Source of the DNA: an uncultured Alphaproteobacteria bacterium
GTDB lineage: Bacteria > Pseudomonadota > Alphaproteobacteria > JAPOUT01 > G958296285
Direction: 5' to 3'
NCBI GenBank assembly: GCA_958296285.1
Contig: OY282459.1
Location: forward strand, 508,367-572,366
Length of the DNA: 64,000 nucleotides
Position 1 is the first letter of the stretch; each line of letters begins with the position of its first letter. The notes under the pieces are model-generated. The model had not been told where the DNA came from and did not search any database. It saw only the letters and a list, made by a program, of their open reading frames with translations. Of this stretch, positions 1 to 8,917 are shown one piece after another. A program made the position numbers and the translations under genes.

Positions 1-8
1 CCAAAGTC

Positions 9-37
9 CCCATTTTGGGAGACATTCCCATTTTGGG
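9..37. repeat. Two direct copies of CCCATTTTGGG, 18 bp apart
   Basis: The 11-mer CCCATTTTGGG occurs at 9-19 and again at 27-37. Each copy has CCCA/TGGG inverted ends around a TTT centre, as expected for a dimeric regulator bound twice on neighbouring helical turns. It lies about 90 bp upstream of the STAS-like gene. Operator function is inference; I do not recognise the motif. Confidence 0.35.
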
Positions 38-127
38 CTATTTCTTCAGCAGCCGCGAGAAAAGGCGGAACGAATTTGTCCGTCTTTTCATCATTCGCCC
101 CAGATTGGAAAAGATTCGCCCCTCCCA

Positions 128-520
128 ATGACGATCGCGATCGCCAAAAGCGCCGAGAAAGGAAAGAGGCTGACGCGCTGGTCGCTTCAAGCAGGCTTGG
201 ACAGCGGCGCGGCGCAGGAGATGGAAAAACGCGCCCAAACCCTCATCCTTGACAAAGAGACCGCCGCCCTCTCGGTGGATCTCTCGGCGCTCGCCGCCAT
301 GACCCATGACGGTCTCTTGGCGCTTCTCCATTTGGCGCGCGCCTGCCATGGCGCGAGGATAGAACTCTCCCTTCTCTGCAGCCCGGCGATGGAAGCGCTC
401 TTGCGGCATTTGGGCTTTGACGGAATCGCCGCGCTGGAAAGAGTTCCGATCAGGCCTCCGCCCCCTCCGCCTCGTCAAGACGCCCATGCCGCCGCCCCCG
501 CAGATGTGAAAGGAACGTGA
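128..520 (+). CDS. STAS-domain-like protein (130 aa)
   Basis: A small soluble protein whose middle (about residues 48-98) has the STAS pattern: a hydrophobic strand ending in DLS, a loop, an amphipathic helix, a second strand and a closing helix ending LRHLGFD. STAS proteins are usually anti-anti-sigma factors or parts of partner-switching modules, controlled by phosphorylation of a serine in the DS-G-L loop. Here the matching loop reads MTHDGL, so the serine is missing and a classical switch is unlikely. The last 30 residues are Pro/Ala-rich. No sigma factor or anti-sigma kinase is encoded nearby. A competing reverse-strand frame at 38-574 has no recognisable fold. The start ATG has only a weak ribosome site. 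Function not established. Confidence 0.5.
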   Translation: MTIAIAKSAEKGKRLTRWSLQAGLDSGAAQEMEKRAQTLILDKETAALSVDLSALAAMTHDGLLALLHLARACHGARIELSLLCSPAMEALLRHLGFDGIAALERVPIRPPPPPPRQDAHAAAPADVKGT

Positions 521-597
521 AACTCTGTGAATCGCTTCGCGCCGCCGCCGCATGTTAAATCTAAAAGCCCCCAAAGCCTCGCTCGGAGAATCTTCGG

Positions 598-2001
598 ATG
601 ACGGACATCACGATTGGAGCTGGATCGCCTGCCTCGCCTCTTCGGGGGTCGGGGGCGGCGGGGGCGTCCGCCGCGCCTCCGGCTTTGGGCGGACGCGCGG
701 TGGAGGTGGCGCCCGCCCCTTCTTCCCGACTCTCTTTCTTGAAATCGCTCTCTCAACATGCGCGCGACCTCTTTGGCTTTAAGGCGCGGCGGGCGGAGGC
801 GGCGCGCCCCGCCGTCTCGGACGCTCTCGCCCAAACGCAAGGCGGAAGCGCCGCGCAAGACGCTCTTGCCTTGTGCCTCAAGCGCGGATTCCGCCCCGAA
901 GATCTCCTCAAAGAGACCCATAAGAGCGCCGTCATAGAAAGCCGCGCGCAGGGCGCGGCGAAAGATTATCAGAAAAATTATTTGGCGGCGATCGCCGAAG
1001 GCTTGGAGGGCGTCAAAGACCGCGACCTTCTTCGGCTTCATGCCAAGATGAACGGCAAAGCGGCGCATGGTCTGCGCGCCGCCCTCCATCGCGCCGGAGA
1101 GCCGGGAAACGCCGTCAAGACCGACAGACCGCCGCCGCGCGAAAAAGCTCTAGGGCTGGAAATGCAGGCGCTCTCCAAGCGCATGGAAGATCTGGATCTG
1201 ATGGTGCGGATAGAAATGAAAAGGCGAGATTTGGGCGATCGGCAAAAAGCGCCGATGGAGATGGGCAAAGAGGTCGGCGGGAGCGAGGCGGCGGAAAAAC
1301 TGCTTCAGAGTTTCGCCGAAGCGCAGCTTTCCAAGATTTCCGCCGGAGAAGGCGATGTGCCTCAAGGGGAGCGCGAGAAGATTGAGGAGGATTTCCGACT
1401 GCTCGCCAAAGAGGCGCCTCTGGAAGCCGCGCCGGAAGATCATTCCGATCCCGATTCTCCGCCTCTCGCCGTCACCGAAACCTATCTGACGGACGCGATC
1501 AGGCAGGATGTTCAAGTGGAGGTCGGCGGACAGTCGCGCCCTCTGTTGGAAGCCCGAGACGGCAGTCTGACGCGCCGAGAGATTTCCAACGCCCTTCTCA
1601 ATCTCTGCGGCGGCAATCGGGATCAGGCGCTGAGGCTCTCTCATCTTCTGAATCAGAAGGCGATCGCGCCCATTTTCCTGATGACGGTGAATGGGAGTTT
1701 GATTCCGAATCCCTATGGCGCGGCGGCGGAGGGCGGCTTCATAGACGGCGAGAAGGACAAAAGTTTCGCGCTTCGCCGCGAGGCGGACGGCGCGATGCGC
1801 ATCCATTTCCAGCAGATCATGAATCCGCAATTCACCAACACGCTGCAAGGCGAGATGCTGCCGCTGGACGATAAAAAATCGCGAATCATGGTGGAATATG
1901 AAGCCCGCCTGCCGGCGCGACAGAGCGCGCCCGCCGAAATTTTGGCGCTGCGCTACCAGTCCCATCTCTCCATCGGAGAGTCGGCGCGCGCGCTGCCTTG
2001 A
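598..2001 (+). CDS. Uncharacterised protein, paralogue 1 of a tandem pair (467 aa)
   Basis: I do not recognise this family. The start ATG follows GGAGA at suitable spacing. There is no signal peptide or membrane segment; the first 50 residues are Ala/Ser/Pro/Gly-rich and probably disordered, followed by a helical region. It shares with the next gene the blocks RDLLRLHAKMNGK (about residues 140-152), LAVTE, and a C-terminal block with LCGGNRDQALRLSHLL followed by a beta-rich tail. The pair is therefore a tandem duplication that has diverged strongly. A disordered N-terminus without a Sec signal would suit a type III or IV secreted effector, but no secretion genes are in the window. A cytoplasmic structural role is equally possible. 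Confidence 0.6.
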   Translation: MTDITIGAGSPASPLRGSGAAGASAAPPALGGRAVEVAPAPSSRLSFLKSLSQHARDLFGFKARRAEAARPAVSDALAQTQGGSAAQDALALCLKRGFRPEDLLKETHKSAVIESRAQGAAKDYQKNYLAAIAEGLEGVKDRDLLRLHAKMNGKAAHGLRAALHRAGEPGNAVKTDRPPPREKALGLEMQALSKRMEDLDLMVRIEMKRRDLGDRQKAPMEMGKEVGGSEAAEKLLQSFAEAQLSKISAGEGDVPQGEREKIEEDFRLLAKEAPLEAAPEDHSDPDSPPLAVTETYLTDAIRQDVQVEVGGQSRPLLEARDGSLTRREISNALLNLCGGNRDQALRLSHLLNQKAIAPIFLMTVNGSLIPNPYGAAAEGGFIDGEKDKSFALRREADGAMRIHFQQIMNPQFTNTLQGEMLPLDDKKSRIMVEYEARLPARQSAPAEILALRYQSHLSIGESARALP

Positions 2002-2053
2002 GGCGCTCTTTCTGAGGAGAGACGCGTCTTCCATCATGGGACGCCTATGCTGA

Positions 2054-3547
2054 ATGCCTTCTTCCGCTTTAGACAATGCGCCCCGCTCGCCCCGCCCCAT
2101 TCTCAAGCGCGCGCCGCGCTCCCCGCAAGGGCAGAAGAAGACCGTGCGCTTTAACGCGGGGCGCGCCGCCGAAACTCTTCCGCCCTCCGCTCTTCGCCGC
2201 CGCCTTGTCTCGCGGCGCGGCGGCGCGAAGAATCGCATGGCGCGGCTCAAGACGATCTCGCTTCACATCAAGAGTCTTTTCGCGCGCGAGCGCGGGCGGC
2301 TGCGCTTCTCCGATTCGCTTCTGGTCTCCAGCGGCCCGATTGCCGAGAGCGCCCGCGCGCTGGACAGTTTGGCGCGCCCGCGTCTGAAAATCCCCGAGAT
2401 TTTGGATTCCCTTCACTCCTCTTCGGCGACCGCCCATATCGGAACCGGCGCCGGTCGGCAGGCGCGGGAGATGTTCATGACGATGACGCGGCAGCATTTG
2501 GACGCGCTGGACGATGTGGCGCTCTACCGCATGCATCGCAAAATGACGGGGCGGCGGATGCGCGCCGTCAGCGCCGCGCTTCATGAAGCCGCGTCCCGCG
2601 AGAAGAGGCTGGAGGCGGGGCGGCGCGTCATGGGGCAGGAATTCTCGCAAATGGCCGAGACGCTGGACATGGTGGCAAAGAGTTTGGAAGAGACGCTCCG
2701 CCAGCGCGGCTTCCTGCCTTCCAAGACGGCCCAAAGGGCGGGACGCGGTGAGCGCGCGCGCAAGAAGCCGCTCGCCCAGATTCAATCTTTCAGCCGCCAG
2801 AAAGCCTCGTCATGGATGGCGGGCGGCGGCGCTCTGCCCAAAGAGGTCAGCGCGCGCTTTGACGATCTCATCAAGGACGTCAATGAGGACGCCGAATATT
2901 CGGGCGCTTTCGCCGAATATTGCGATCCGATGTCGGGACGGCTCGCCGTGACGGAGCCTTTTCTGCGCTCTTGGGGGCGGCAGCGCATGGAGTTTGAGAC
3001 GCCGCGCGGCAGGCGCGATATGGCGTCTTTTGAGAACGCCCCTCTGGATTCGGAAGATGAGGAAGCGCGTCAGGCGCTGTCAAAACAGATGCTGGCTTTT
3101 TGCCAAGGGCGCGAGGTTCAGGCGCTTCGCCTGTCGCGGCTGATGTCGGCCGAGACGGCCGATTTGGCTTGGAAGGCGCTGGCCTCCTTTAATGACAGCG
3201 CGAACCCTTATGTGAATCTGCCTGAGGCGGGCGGGCGCGGTCTTCTTTACAGCCGCGAAGGACGCCGCCCGCTTCTCCATGCCGAGCGCCGCCAGGACGG
3301 CAGCGTGGATCTGACGATTGAGGCTTCCAGCGACTTGCAGGGCTTTCGGAATTCGGAGACTCACGCCTTTCAGTTTTTTGACGGCGGGAAATCGGGGTTG
3401 GGATGCCATTTGCGCTTCACCGTGCCGGCCTCCGAAGACGAGCCTGTGCGGATGGGCGGCGATACGGGCTATGATTATCAGATTTTCCAAAAGCCCGCCG
3501 CGACAGCCTATTCGGTGCTGCCGGCGCATTGGGCCAGACCCGTTTAG
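2054..3547 (+). CDS. Uncharacterised protein, paralogue 2, with PP1-docking-like motif (497 aa)
   Basis: Second member of the tandem pair, 52 bp after the first. Shared blocks include YRMHRKMTG, LAVTE (preceding FLRSW) and QALRLSRLM. The N-terminus is basic and proline-rich: residues 15-18 are PILK and residues 28-33 are KKTVRF, the arrangement of a eukaryotic RVxF site for protein phosphatase 1. A coiled-coil-prone helix lies around residues 190-235. No signal peptide or membrane segment is visible. The start is uncertain; the chosen ATG lacks a good ribosome site, and the next in-frame Met near residue 60 would remove the motif. Possible host-directed effector (inference); function otherwise unknown. 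Confidence 0.55.
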   Translation: MPSSALDNAPRSPRPILKRAPRSPQGQKKTVRFNAGRAAETLPPSALRRRLVSRRGGAKNRMARLKTISLHIKSLFARERGRLRFSDSLLVSSGPIAESARALDSLARPRLKIPEILDSLHSSSATAHIGTGAGRQAREMFMTMTRQHLDALDDVALYRMHRKMTGRRMRAVSAALHEAASREKRLEAGRRVMGQEFSQMAETLDMVAKSLEETLRQRGFLPSKTAQRAGRGERARKKPLAQIQSFSRQKASSWMAGGGALPKEVSARFDDLIKDVNEDAEYSGAFAEYCDPMSGRLAVTEPFLRSWGRQRMEFETPRGRRDMASFENAPLDSEDEEARQALSKQMLAFCQGREVQALRLSRLMSAETADLAWKALASFNDSANPYVNLPEAGGRGLLYSREGRRPLLHAERRQDGSVDLTIEASSDLQGFRNSETHAFQFFDGGKSGLGCHLRFTVPASEDEPVRMGGDTGYDYQIFQKPAATAYSVLPAHWARPV

Positions 3548-3555
3548 CGCCGATC

Positions 3556-3584
3556 TTGCGATTGCGCGCTTTTGCGGCTAAAGT
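3556..3584 (+). promoter_or_regulatory. Putative promoter of cycM
   Basis: TTGCGA at 3556-3561 and TAAAGT at 3579-3584 are separated by 17 bp, a housekeeping sigma-70 layout. It lies 78 bp before the cytochrome c start and after the stop of the unknown gene pair, so cycM and the Yej operon probably form a new transcription unit. Confidence 0.5.
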
Positions 3585-3661
3585 CGCCGCGCGAAAGCGC
3601 GCCAGCTGGTTCAGTTGTTAAAGCGCGCCAGTTGAAGCGCGGCTCTCGGCGATGGAGAATC

Positions 3662-4204
3662 ATGGACACATTTGAACTTAATAAAATCGCAGGGGCGATT
3701 CTGGCCGCCCTCATCGCCGTGACGGTGATTCGTCTCGCCGCGGACGCCATTTTCGGCGCGCCCTTCGCGCCGGACGAGGGCGGCGCGGAGGGCGCGGGGG
3801 GCGCGGAGACCCAAATCGCCCTCGCCGCAGCGCCGCCGCCAAGCCTGCCCCTCCCCCTTTTGCTGGCGCAAGCCGACGCGAAGCGCGGAGAGAAAGTCTC
3901 GCGCAAATGCGTCTCATGCCACACATTTAATAAAGACGGGAAAAATCGCATCGGCCCCAATCTTTGGAACATCGTCAATCGCAAGACGGCCAGCCATCAG
4001 GGCTTCGCCTATTCCTCGGCGATGAAAAAACATGGCGGCGCATGGGGGTATAAAAAACTTTTCGCCTATTTGGAAAAGCCCCGCTCTGTCGTGCGCGGCA
4101 CCAGCATGAGTTTCGCCGGAATCCGAAAAGAGAGGCAGCGCGCCGATCTCCTCGCTTATTTGCGAAGCCTCTCTGACGATCCCGCGCCGCTCCCGAAGCC
4201 ATAA
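3662..4204 (+). CDS. cycM: Membrane-anchored c-type cytochrome (CycM-like)
   Basis: A 180-residue class I cytochrome c held in the inner membrane by an uncleaved N-terminal helix (about residues 8-30), with a Pro/Ala-rich linker and a periplasmic haem domain. The haem is attached at CVSCH (residues 83-87) and Met149 in GTSMSF is the likely sixth ligand. The family carries electrons between the bc1 complex and the terminal oxidase. The chosen ATG has GGAG just upstream; an earlier in-frame ATG at 3572 would add 30 residues without a signal and was rejected. It precedes the Yej genes by 6 bp, a neighbourhood I recall from rhizobia. Confidence 0.87.
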   Translation: MDTFELNKIAGAILAALIAVTVIRLAADAIFGAPFAPDEGGAEGAGGAETQIALAAAPPPSLPLPLLLAQADAKRGEKVSRKCVSCHTFNKDGKNRIGPNLWNIVNRKTASHQGFAYSSAMKKHGGAWGYKKLFAYLEKPRSVVRGTSMSFAGIRKERQRADLLAYLRSLSDDPAPLPKP

Positions 4205-4210
4205 ACCCTG

Positions 4211-5992
4211 ATGCGCCTTTATCTGTGGCTGGCGGCGCTTCTCATTCTGACGCCCTCCCCGCGCGCCGAAGAGCCGCCGACCCACGCGCTGTCGCTGTTG
4301 GGGAAGCCGAAATATCCCCCCCGCTTCGCGCAGTTTGACTATGCCAACAAAGACGCGCCGCGAGGGGGAACGCTCCGCCTCGCCGCCCTTGGCGGTTTTG
4401 ACAATCTGAACCCCTTCACGATCAAAGGACGTCACGCCGCCTCTTTGGGATTGGCGCTGGAATCGCTGATGACGGGCAGTTTGGACGAGCCGGCGTCCGA
4501 ATATGGTCTCATCGCCGAAAGCGTGGAGGTGGCGGCGGATCGGAAATCCGTCCTCTTCACGCTCCGCGAAGAGGCGCGATTCCATAATGGCGCGCCGATA
4601 ACGGCTCAAGACGTCCTTTGGAGTTTTCAGACTTTGAGAGAGCAAAATCCCTTTTATCGCGCCTATTATGCCGATGTTGTCGCCGCCGAAGCCGAAACGC
4701 CGCGCCGCGTCCGCTTCGCCTTCGCCGATGGGCGCAATAAGGAGCTCCCTCTGATTTTGGGGCAGTTTCCGATTCTCTCCAAAAAAGACTGGGCGGACAG
4801 AGACGTGTCCAAGACGAGTTTGACAATTTTTCTTGGGAGCGGCGCTTATAAAATCGGGCGGCTGGAGGCGGGGCGCTTCATAGACTATGTCCGCGTCAAA
4901 GATTATTGGGGGCGCGATTTGCCGGTCAATCGCGGGCGGAATCATTTTGACAGGATAAGAATCTCCTATTTCGGAGACGACACTGTCGCGCTTGAGGCTT
5001 TTAAGGGAAAGACTGTGGATTTTCGTCTAGAATCTTCGTCCAAAAACTGGGCGACCGCCTATGACGCGCTCGCCCGAAAAAACGCCGCCCTCGTCTTGGA
5101 AGAGATTCCCGACCATAGGCCCGCCGGCATGCAAGCCTTCATCTTCAATCTCAGGCGGCACTTGTTCCAAGACGCGCGGACGCGCCAAGCTTTTAATCTC
5201 GCGATGGATTTCCATTGGATGAACAAGAATCTCTTCTACGGACAATATGAAAGAACGGAGAGTTTCTTTGATCGCTCTGAACTCGCCGCCAAAAATCTCC
5301 CCCTTCGGCGCGAGATGAAACTGCTCTCCCCCTTCCGCGACAGGCTTCCGAAGGCGCTTTTTGAGCGCCCCTATCGCAATCCGACAGGGGCGGACATGCG
5401 GAAGAGATTGAGAGAGGCGAAGAGGCTTCTCGCGCAAGCCGGCTGGCATGTCAAAGAAGGCGTTCTGACGGATCGGAATGGCAGAGAAATGCGTCCGGAG
5501 TTTCTTCTGGTTCAGCCGTCTTTTGAGCGAGTCGTTCTGCCTTTTATGGCGTCTCTGAGAAAATTGGGCGTCCATGCCGCGATCCGCGTCGTGGATAGCG
5601 CGCAATATCGCAACCGAATTCAGAATTACGATTTTGACGTCATTGTCGGCTCTTTCCCGCAATCTCTGTCGCCCGGCAATGAGCAGCGCGATTTTTGGGG
5701 ATCGGCGGCGGCCGATCGCCCGGGCGGGCGCAATCTGGCCGGCATCAAAGACCCGATCATAGACGCGCTGATTGAGACCGTCATCGCCGCGCCGACAAGA
5801 GCCGATCTCATCGCGGCGACCCGCGCTTTGGACAGAGTTTTGCTGTGGAATCATTACGTTCTCCCGCAATGGCACAGCCGCGCCGCGCGGGTCGCCTATT
5901 GGAGGCCGCTGAGGCGTCCCGATCCCAGCCCGCGCTACGGCTTGGGCTTCCCCGATTTTTGGTGGCATGACGCGCCTCGCCCTCTTCGCTAG
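4211..5992 (+). CDS. yejA: ABC transporter periplasmic peptide-binding protein, YejA type (copy 1)
   Basis: A 593-residue SBP family 5 protein (DppA/OppA fold) with a Sec signal ending near residue 19 (PRAEE). The mature start, with a LSLLG...FAQFDYANKDAPRGG pattern, is typical of YejA, the binding component of the microcin C / oligopeptide importer YejABEF. It would deliver peptides to the permeases encoded downstream. The next gene is a second YejA homologue whose start overlaps this one by 26 bp, so the importer has two receptors. Shared motifs such as VKDYW(G/A)RDLPVNRG show the two copies are related but well diverged. Peptide specificity cannot be read from sequence. Confidence 0.88.
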   Translation: MRLYLWLAALLILTPSPRAEEPPTHALSLLGKPKYPPRFAQFDYANKDAPRGGTLRLAALGGFDNLNPFTIKGRHAASLGLALESLMTGSLDEPASEYGLIAESVEVAADRKSVLFTLREEARFHNGAPITAQDVLWSFQTLREQNPFYRAYYADVVAAEAETPRRVRFAFADGRNKELPLILGQFPILSKKDWADRDVSKTSLTIFLGSGAYKIGRLEAGRFIDYVRVKDYWGRDLPVNRGRNHFDRIRISYFGDDTVALEAFKGKTVDFRLESSSKNWATAYDALARKNAALVLEEIPDHRPAGMQAFIFNLRRHLFQDARTRQAFNLAMDFHWMNKNLFYGQYERTESFFDRSELAAKNLPLRREMKLLSPFRDRLPKALFERPYRNPTGADMRKRLREAKRLLAQAGWHVKEGVLTDRNGREMRPEFLLVQPSFERVVLPFMASLRKLGVHAAIRVVDSAQYRNRIQNYDFDVIVGSFPQSLSPGNEQRDFWGSAAADRPGGRNLAGIKDPIIDALIETVIAAPTRADLIAATRALDRVLLWNHYVLPQWHSRAARVAYWRPLRRPDPSPRYGLGFPDFWWHDAPRPLR

Positions 5993-7826
5993 CGCGGCTC
6001 TGGCGCTTTGGCTTGCCCCTCAAGGCAGCCGCGCCGAAGAGGCTCTCGCCTTCGGGACGCCCCGTCATGGTCTCTCCATTTTCGGAAGGCTGAACTATCC
6101 CGCCCATTTCCAGCATTTCGCTTACGTCAATCCCAACGCGCCGAAAGGCGGCGACTTCTCCCATGTCGGCGAGAGCGCGGTTTTTAATGCCTCCTTCCTG
6201 ACCTTTGACACGCTCAATGGCTATATCCTCAAAGGGAACGCGGCGCAGGGACTCCCCCTCATCTTTGACAGTCTGATGGCGCGCGCCCATGACGAGCCGG
6301 ACGCGCTTTACGGGCTTGTCGCCAAGACAGTCGCCAAATCCGCGGACGGGCTTCATTATCTCTTCCGCCTGCGCGAAGAGGCGCGCTTCCATGACGGCTC
6401 GCCTCTGACCGCGCATGACGCCGCCTTTTCCCTTCATCTTTTAAAAGAGAAGGGGCATCCCTTGATCGCCCAAAATCTCAAAGAGATGCGGCAGGCAAAG
6501 GCGCTTTCCGATCACCAGCTTCTGATTGCGCTAAAGCCCGATCATCCCCGATCGCTTCCTCTTTTCATCGCGGCGCTCCCCCTTTTCTCCAAGAGTTTTT
6601 ACGAGCGCCATGATTTTCAGAAAGCCGATCTGACGCCGCCCTTGGGAAGCGGCCCCTACAAAATCAAGAGATGGGAGCAGGCGCGCTTCATAGAATATCT
6701 GCGCGTCAAAGATTATTGGGCGCGGGATTTGCCTGTCAATCGGGGGCGGCATAATTTCAATATCATCCGCTTTGACTATTTTCGGGATCGCGTCTCGCAA
6801 TTTGAGGCGTTCAAATCCGGCGACACCCTTTTCCGCGAGGAGTTCACCTCCAAAGTTTGGGCGACCGAATATGATTTTCCGGCGCGCCTTCAAGGGAAGG
6901 TCAAGCGTCTGACGCTGAAGGACGGCACGCCCTCCGGCGCGCAGGGCTGGTTCATCAATATGCGGCGGCGGAAATTTCAGGACGTCCGCCTGCGCCGCGC
7001 CCTCGCCCTCGCCTTTGACTTCGCATGGACGAACAAAAATCAGTTCCACGATCTCTATCAAAGGACGGAGTCTTTCTTTGAGAACTCCGCCTATAAGGCG
7101 AAAGCCAAGCCCTCTGACGAAGAGCGGGCGCTTCTTGAGAAATGGCGGGGGAGGATTCCGGAGGAGGTTTTTGGCGAAGCGATAAGACCGCCAAGATCAG
7201 ACGGGTCCGGGCGCGACAGGCGTCTTTTGCGCCGCGCCGCCCTTCTGCTTGACGAGGCGGGGTGGCGCGTCAATGAGGCGGGGCAGCGCGTCAATGACAA
7301 GAAGGAGCGCTTGAAGATAGAGTTTCTGACCCAAGCGCCGACTTTCGCGCGGATCATCGCGCCCTATATCCGAAATCTGAAGGCGCTGGGGATAGAGGCG
7401 CGCATTCGGGTCGTGGATGCGGCGCAATATCGGGCGCGTCTCAAGCGCTTTGATTTTGACATGACGACCGAGCGCTTCACGCTCGCCAACACGCCTGGGA
7501 TTTCTCTGCGGAATCTTTTCGCCTCCGCCTTCGCCGATTTGGAGGGGAGTCGGAATCTCTCCGGCGTGAAGCATCCCGCCGTGGACGCGCTGGTTGAGAA
7601 GGCGCTCGCCGCCAAGACCCGTCAAGAGCTGCGAGAGACGCTGAGGGCGCTGGACAGAATCCTCCGCGCTCTGAGATTGTGGGTGCCGCAATGGCATAAG
7701 GCGCGGCATCATCTGGCCTTTTGGGATCTCTTCGCGCGCCCTGCCGTCAAGCCGCGCTACGCCAGAGGCGTCCGCGACACATGGTGGCGCGATCCCGCCA
7801 AAAGCCTGAAGGGGGGCCAGGAATGA
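5967..7826 (+). CDS. yejA: ABC transporter periplasmic peptide-binding protein, YejA type (copy 2)
   Basis: A 619-residue SBP family 5 protein with signal peptide (cleavage near residue 23, GSRAEE), paralogous to the preceding gene. Conserved stretches include HGLSIFG, FAYVNPNAPKGG and YLRVKDYWARDLPVNRG. It overlaps the upstream gene by 26 bp, and its stop overlaps the yejB start as ATGA, so translation is probably coupled. Both receptors would feed one YejB-YejE-YejF translocator; divergent pockets could widen the peptide range. The basic segment around residue 410 (SDGSGRDRR) differs from copy 1. Confidence 0.88.
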   Translation: MTRLALFASAALALWLAPQGSRAEEALAFGTPRHGLSIFGRLNYPAHFQHFAYVNPNAPKGGDFSHVGESAVFNASFLTFDTLNGYILKGNAAQGLPLIFDSLMARAHDEPDALYGLVAKTVAKSADGLHYLFRLREEARFHDGSPLTAHDAAFSLHLLKEKGHPLIAQNLKEMRQAKALSDHQLLIALKPDHPRSLPLFIAALPLFSKSFYERHDFQKADLTPPLGSGPYKIKRWEQARFIEYLRVKDYWARDLPVNRGRHNFNIIRFDYFRDRVSQFEAFKSGDTLFREEFTSKVWATEYDFPARLQGKVKRLTLKDGTPSGAQGWFINMRRRKFQDVRLRRALALAFDFAWTNKNQFHDLYQRTESFFENSAYKAKAKPSDEERALLEKWRGRIPEEVFGEAIRPPRSDGSGRDRRLLRRAALLLDEAGWRVNEAGQRVNDKKERLKIEFLTQAPTFARIIAPYIRNLKALGIEARIRVVDAAQYRARLKRFDFDMTTERFTLANTPGISLRNLFASAFADLEGSRNLSGVKHPAVDALVEKALAAKTRQELRETLRALDRILRALRLWVPQWHKARHHLAFWDLFARPAVKPRYARGVRDTWWRDPAKSLKGGQE

Positions 7827-8917
7827 TCCCTTATATTTTGCGCCGTCTTCTTCTGATGGCGCCGACTCTTTTGGGGATTCTTTTGGTCTCTTTCACCGTC
7901 GCGCAATTCGCGCCCGGCGGCCCTGTGGAGCGCGTCATCGCGGAACTGACCGGATCCGGCGTCTCGGCGACGGCGCGCTTCTCCGGCGCCCAATCTGAGA
8001 CGACCCTCCAAGCCGCCAACGCCGCCTCATCCAGCGCCTATCGCGGCGCGCAAGGGCTGGATCCGGAATTCATCAAAGAGCTGGAGAAGCAGTTCGGCTT
8101 TGACAAGCCCGTCCATCTCCGATTTTTTAAAATGCTCTGGGATTATCTCCGCTTTGATTTCGGAACAAGCTATTACCGAGACGCCAGCGTGGTCTCTCTG
8201 ATCGCCGAGAAAATGCCGGTCTCCGTCTCGCTCGGTCTTTGGACGACTCTCCTCGCCTATCTCATTTCCATTCCGCTGGGGGTCGCCAAAGCCACGAGGG
8301 CAGGCTCGCCCTTTGACGTTTGGACGAGCGCGCTCATCGTCATTGGCTACGCGATTCCCGCCTTTCTCTTCGCCGTTCTGCTGATCGTTCTTTTCGCCGG
8401 CGGCTCTTTTTGGGACTTTTTTCCGCTGCGCGGTCTGACCTCCGATGATTGGGAGAGTCTCTCTTGGCCGTCTCGGGTCTTGGATTATCTTTGGCATATC
8501 GCGCTGCCTGTGGCGGCGCTCACCATTGGCTCTTTCGCGACAACCTCTTTTTTGGTGCGGAACGCCTTTCTTGACGAGATCGGAAAACATTACGTCACGA
8601 CCGCCCGCGCCAAAGGTCTGACGAAAGGGCGCGTCCTTTACGGTCATGTTTTTCGGAACGCGATGCTGATCGTCATCGCCGGCTTCCCCGGCGCTTTCAT
8701 CGGCGCGTTTTTCACCGGCGCGCTTCTGATTGAGACGGTCTTCTCATTGGACGGGCTGGGGCTGCTCTCTTACAGCGCTGTCGTGGATCGGGATTATCCT
8801 GTCGTTTTCGGGACGCTTTATATTTTCGGTCTGCTGGGATTGGTCATCACGCTCATTTCCGATCTCACCTATATGTGGGTGGATCCGCGGATAGATTTTG
8901 AAAGCCGCGCCGCTTGA
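7823..8917 (+). CDS. yejB: Peptide ABC transporter permease YejB
   Basis: A 364-residue inner-membrane permease of the DppB/OppB family. It begins MIPYILRRLLLMAPTLLG, the typical first membrane helix, followed by a periplasmic domain of about 120 residues and five more hydrophobic helices. The cytoplasmic coupling loop that contacts the ATPase is visible in TARAKGLTKGRV. The ATG overlaps the yejA copy 2 stop by four bases; an earlier in-frame start at 7721 lies inside that gene and is rejected. With YejE it forms the channel of the peptide/microcin C importer. Confidence 0.92.
   Translation: MIPYILRRLLLMAPTLLGILLVSFTVAQFAPGGPVERVIAELTGSGVSATARFSGAQSETTLQAANAASSSAYRGAQGLDPEFIKELEKQFGFDKPVHLRFFKMLWDYLRFDFGTSYYRDASVVSLIAEKMPVSVSLGLWTTLLAYLISIPLGVAKATRAGSPFDVWTSALIVIGYAIPAFLFAVLLIVLFAGGSFWDFFPLRGLTSDDWESLSWPSRVLDYLWHIALPVAALTIGSFATTSFLVRNAFLDEIGKHYVTTARAKGLTKGRVLYGHVFRNAMLIVIAGFPGAFIGAFFTGALLIETVFSLDGLGLLSYSAVVDRDYPVVFGTLYIFGLLGLVITLISDLTYMWVDPRIDFESRAA

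Noticed and set aside
475..1089. Long reverse-strand frames over the first two unknown genes and throughout the window (for example 1150-2250, 9966-11420, 53342-55240)
   Set aside because: They mirror real plus-strand genes, are Arg/Pro-rich, show no family features and lack ribosome sites; high G+C makes such frames common.
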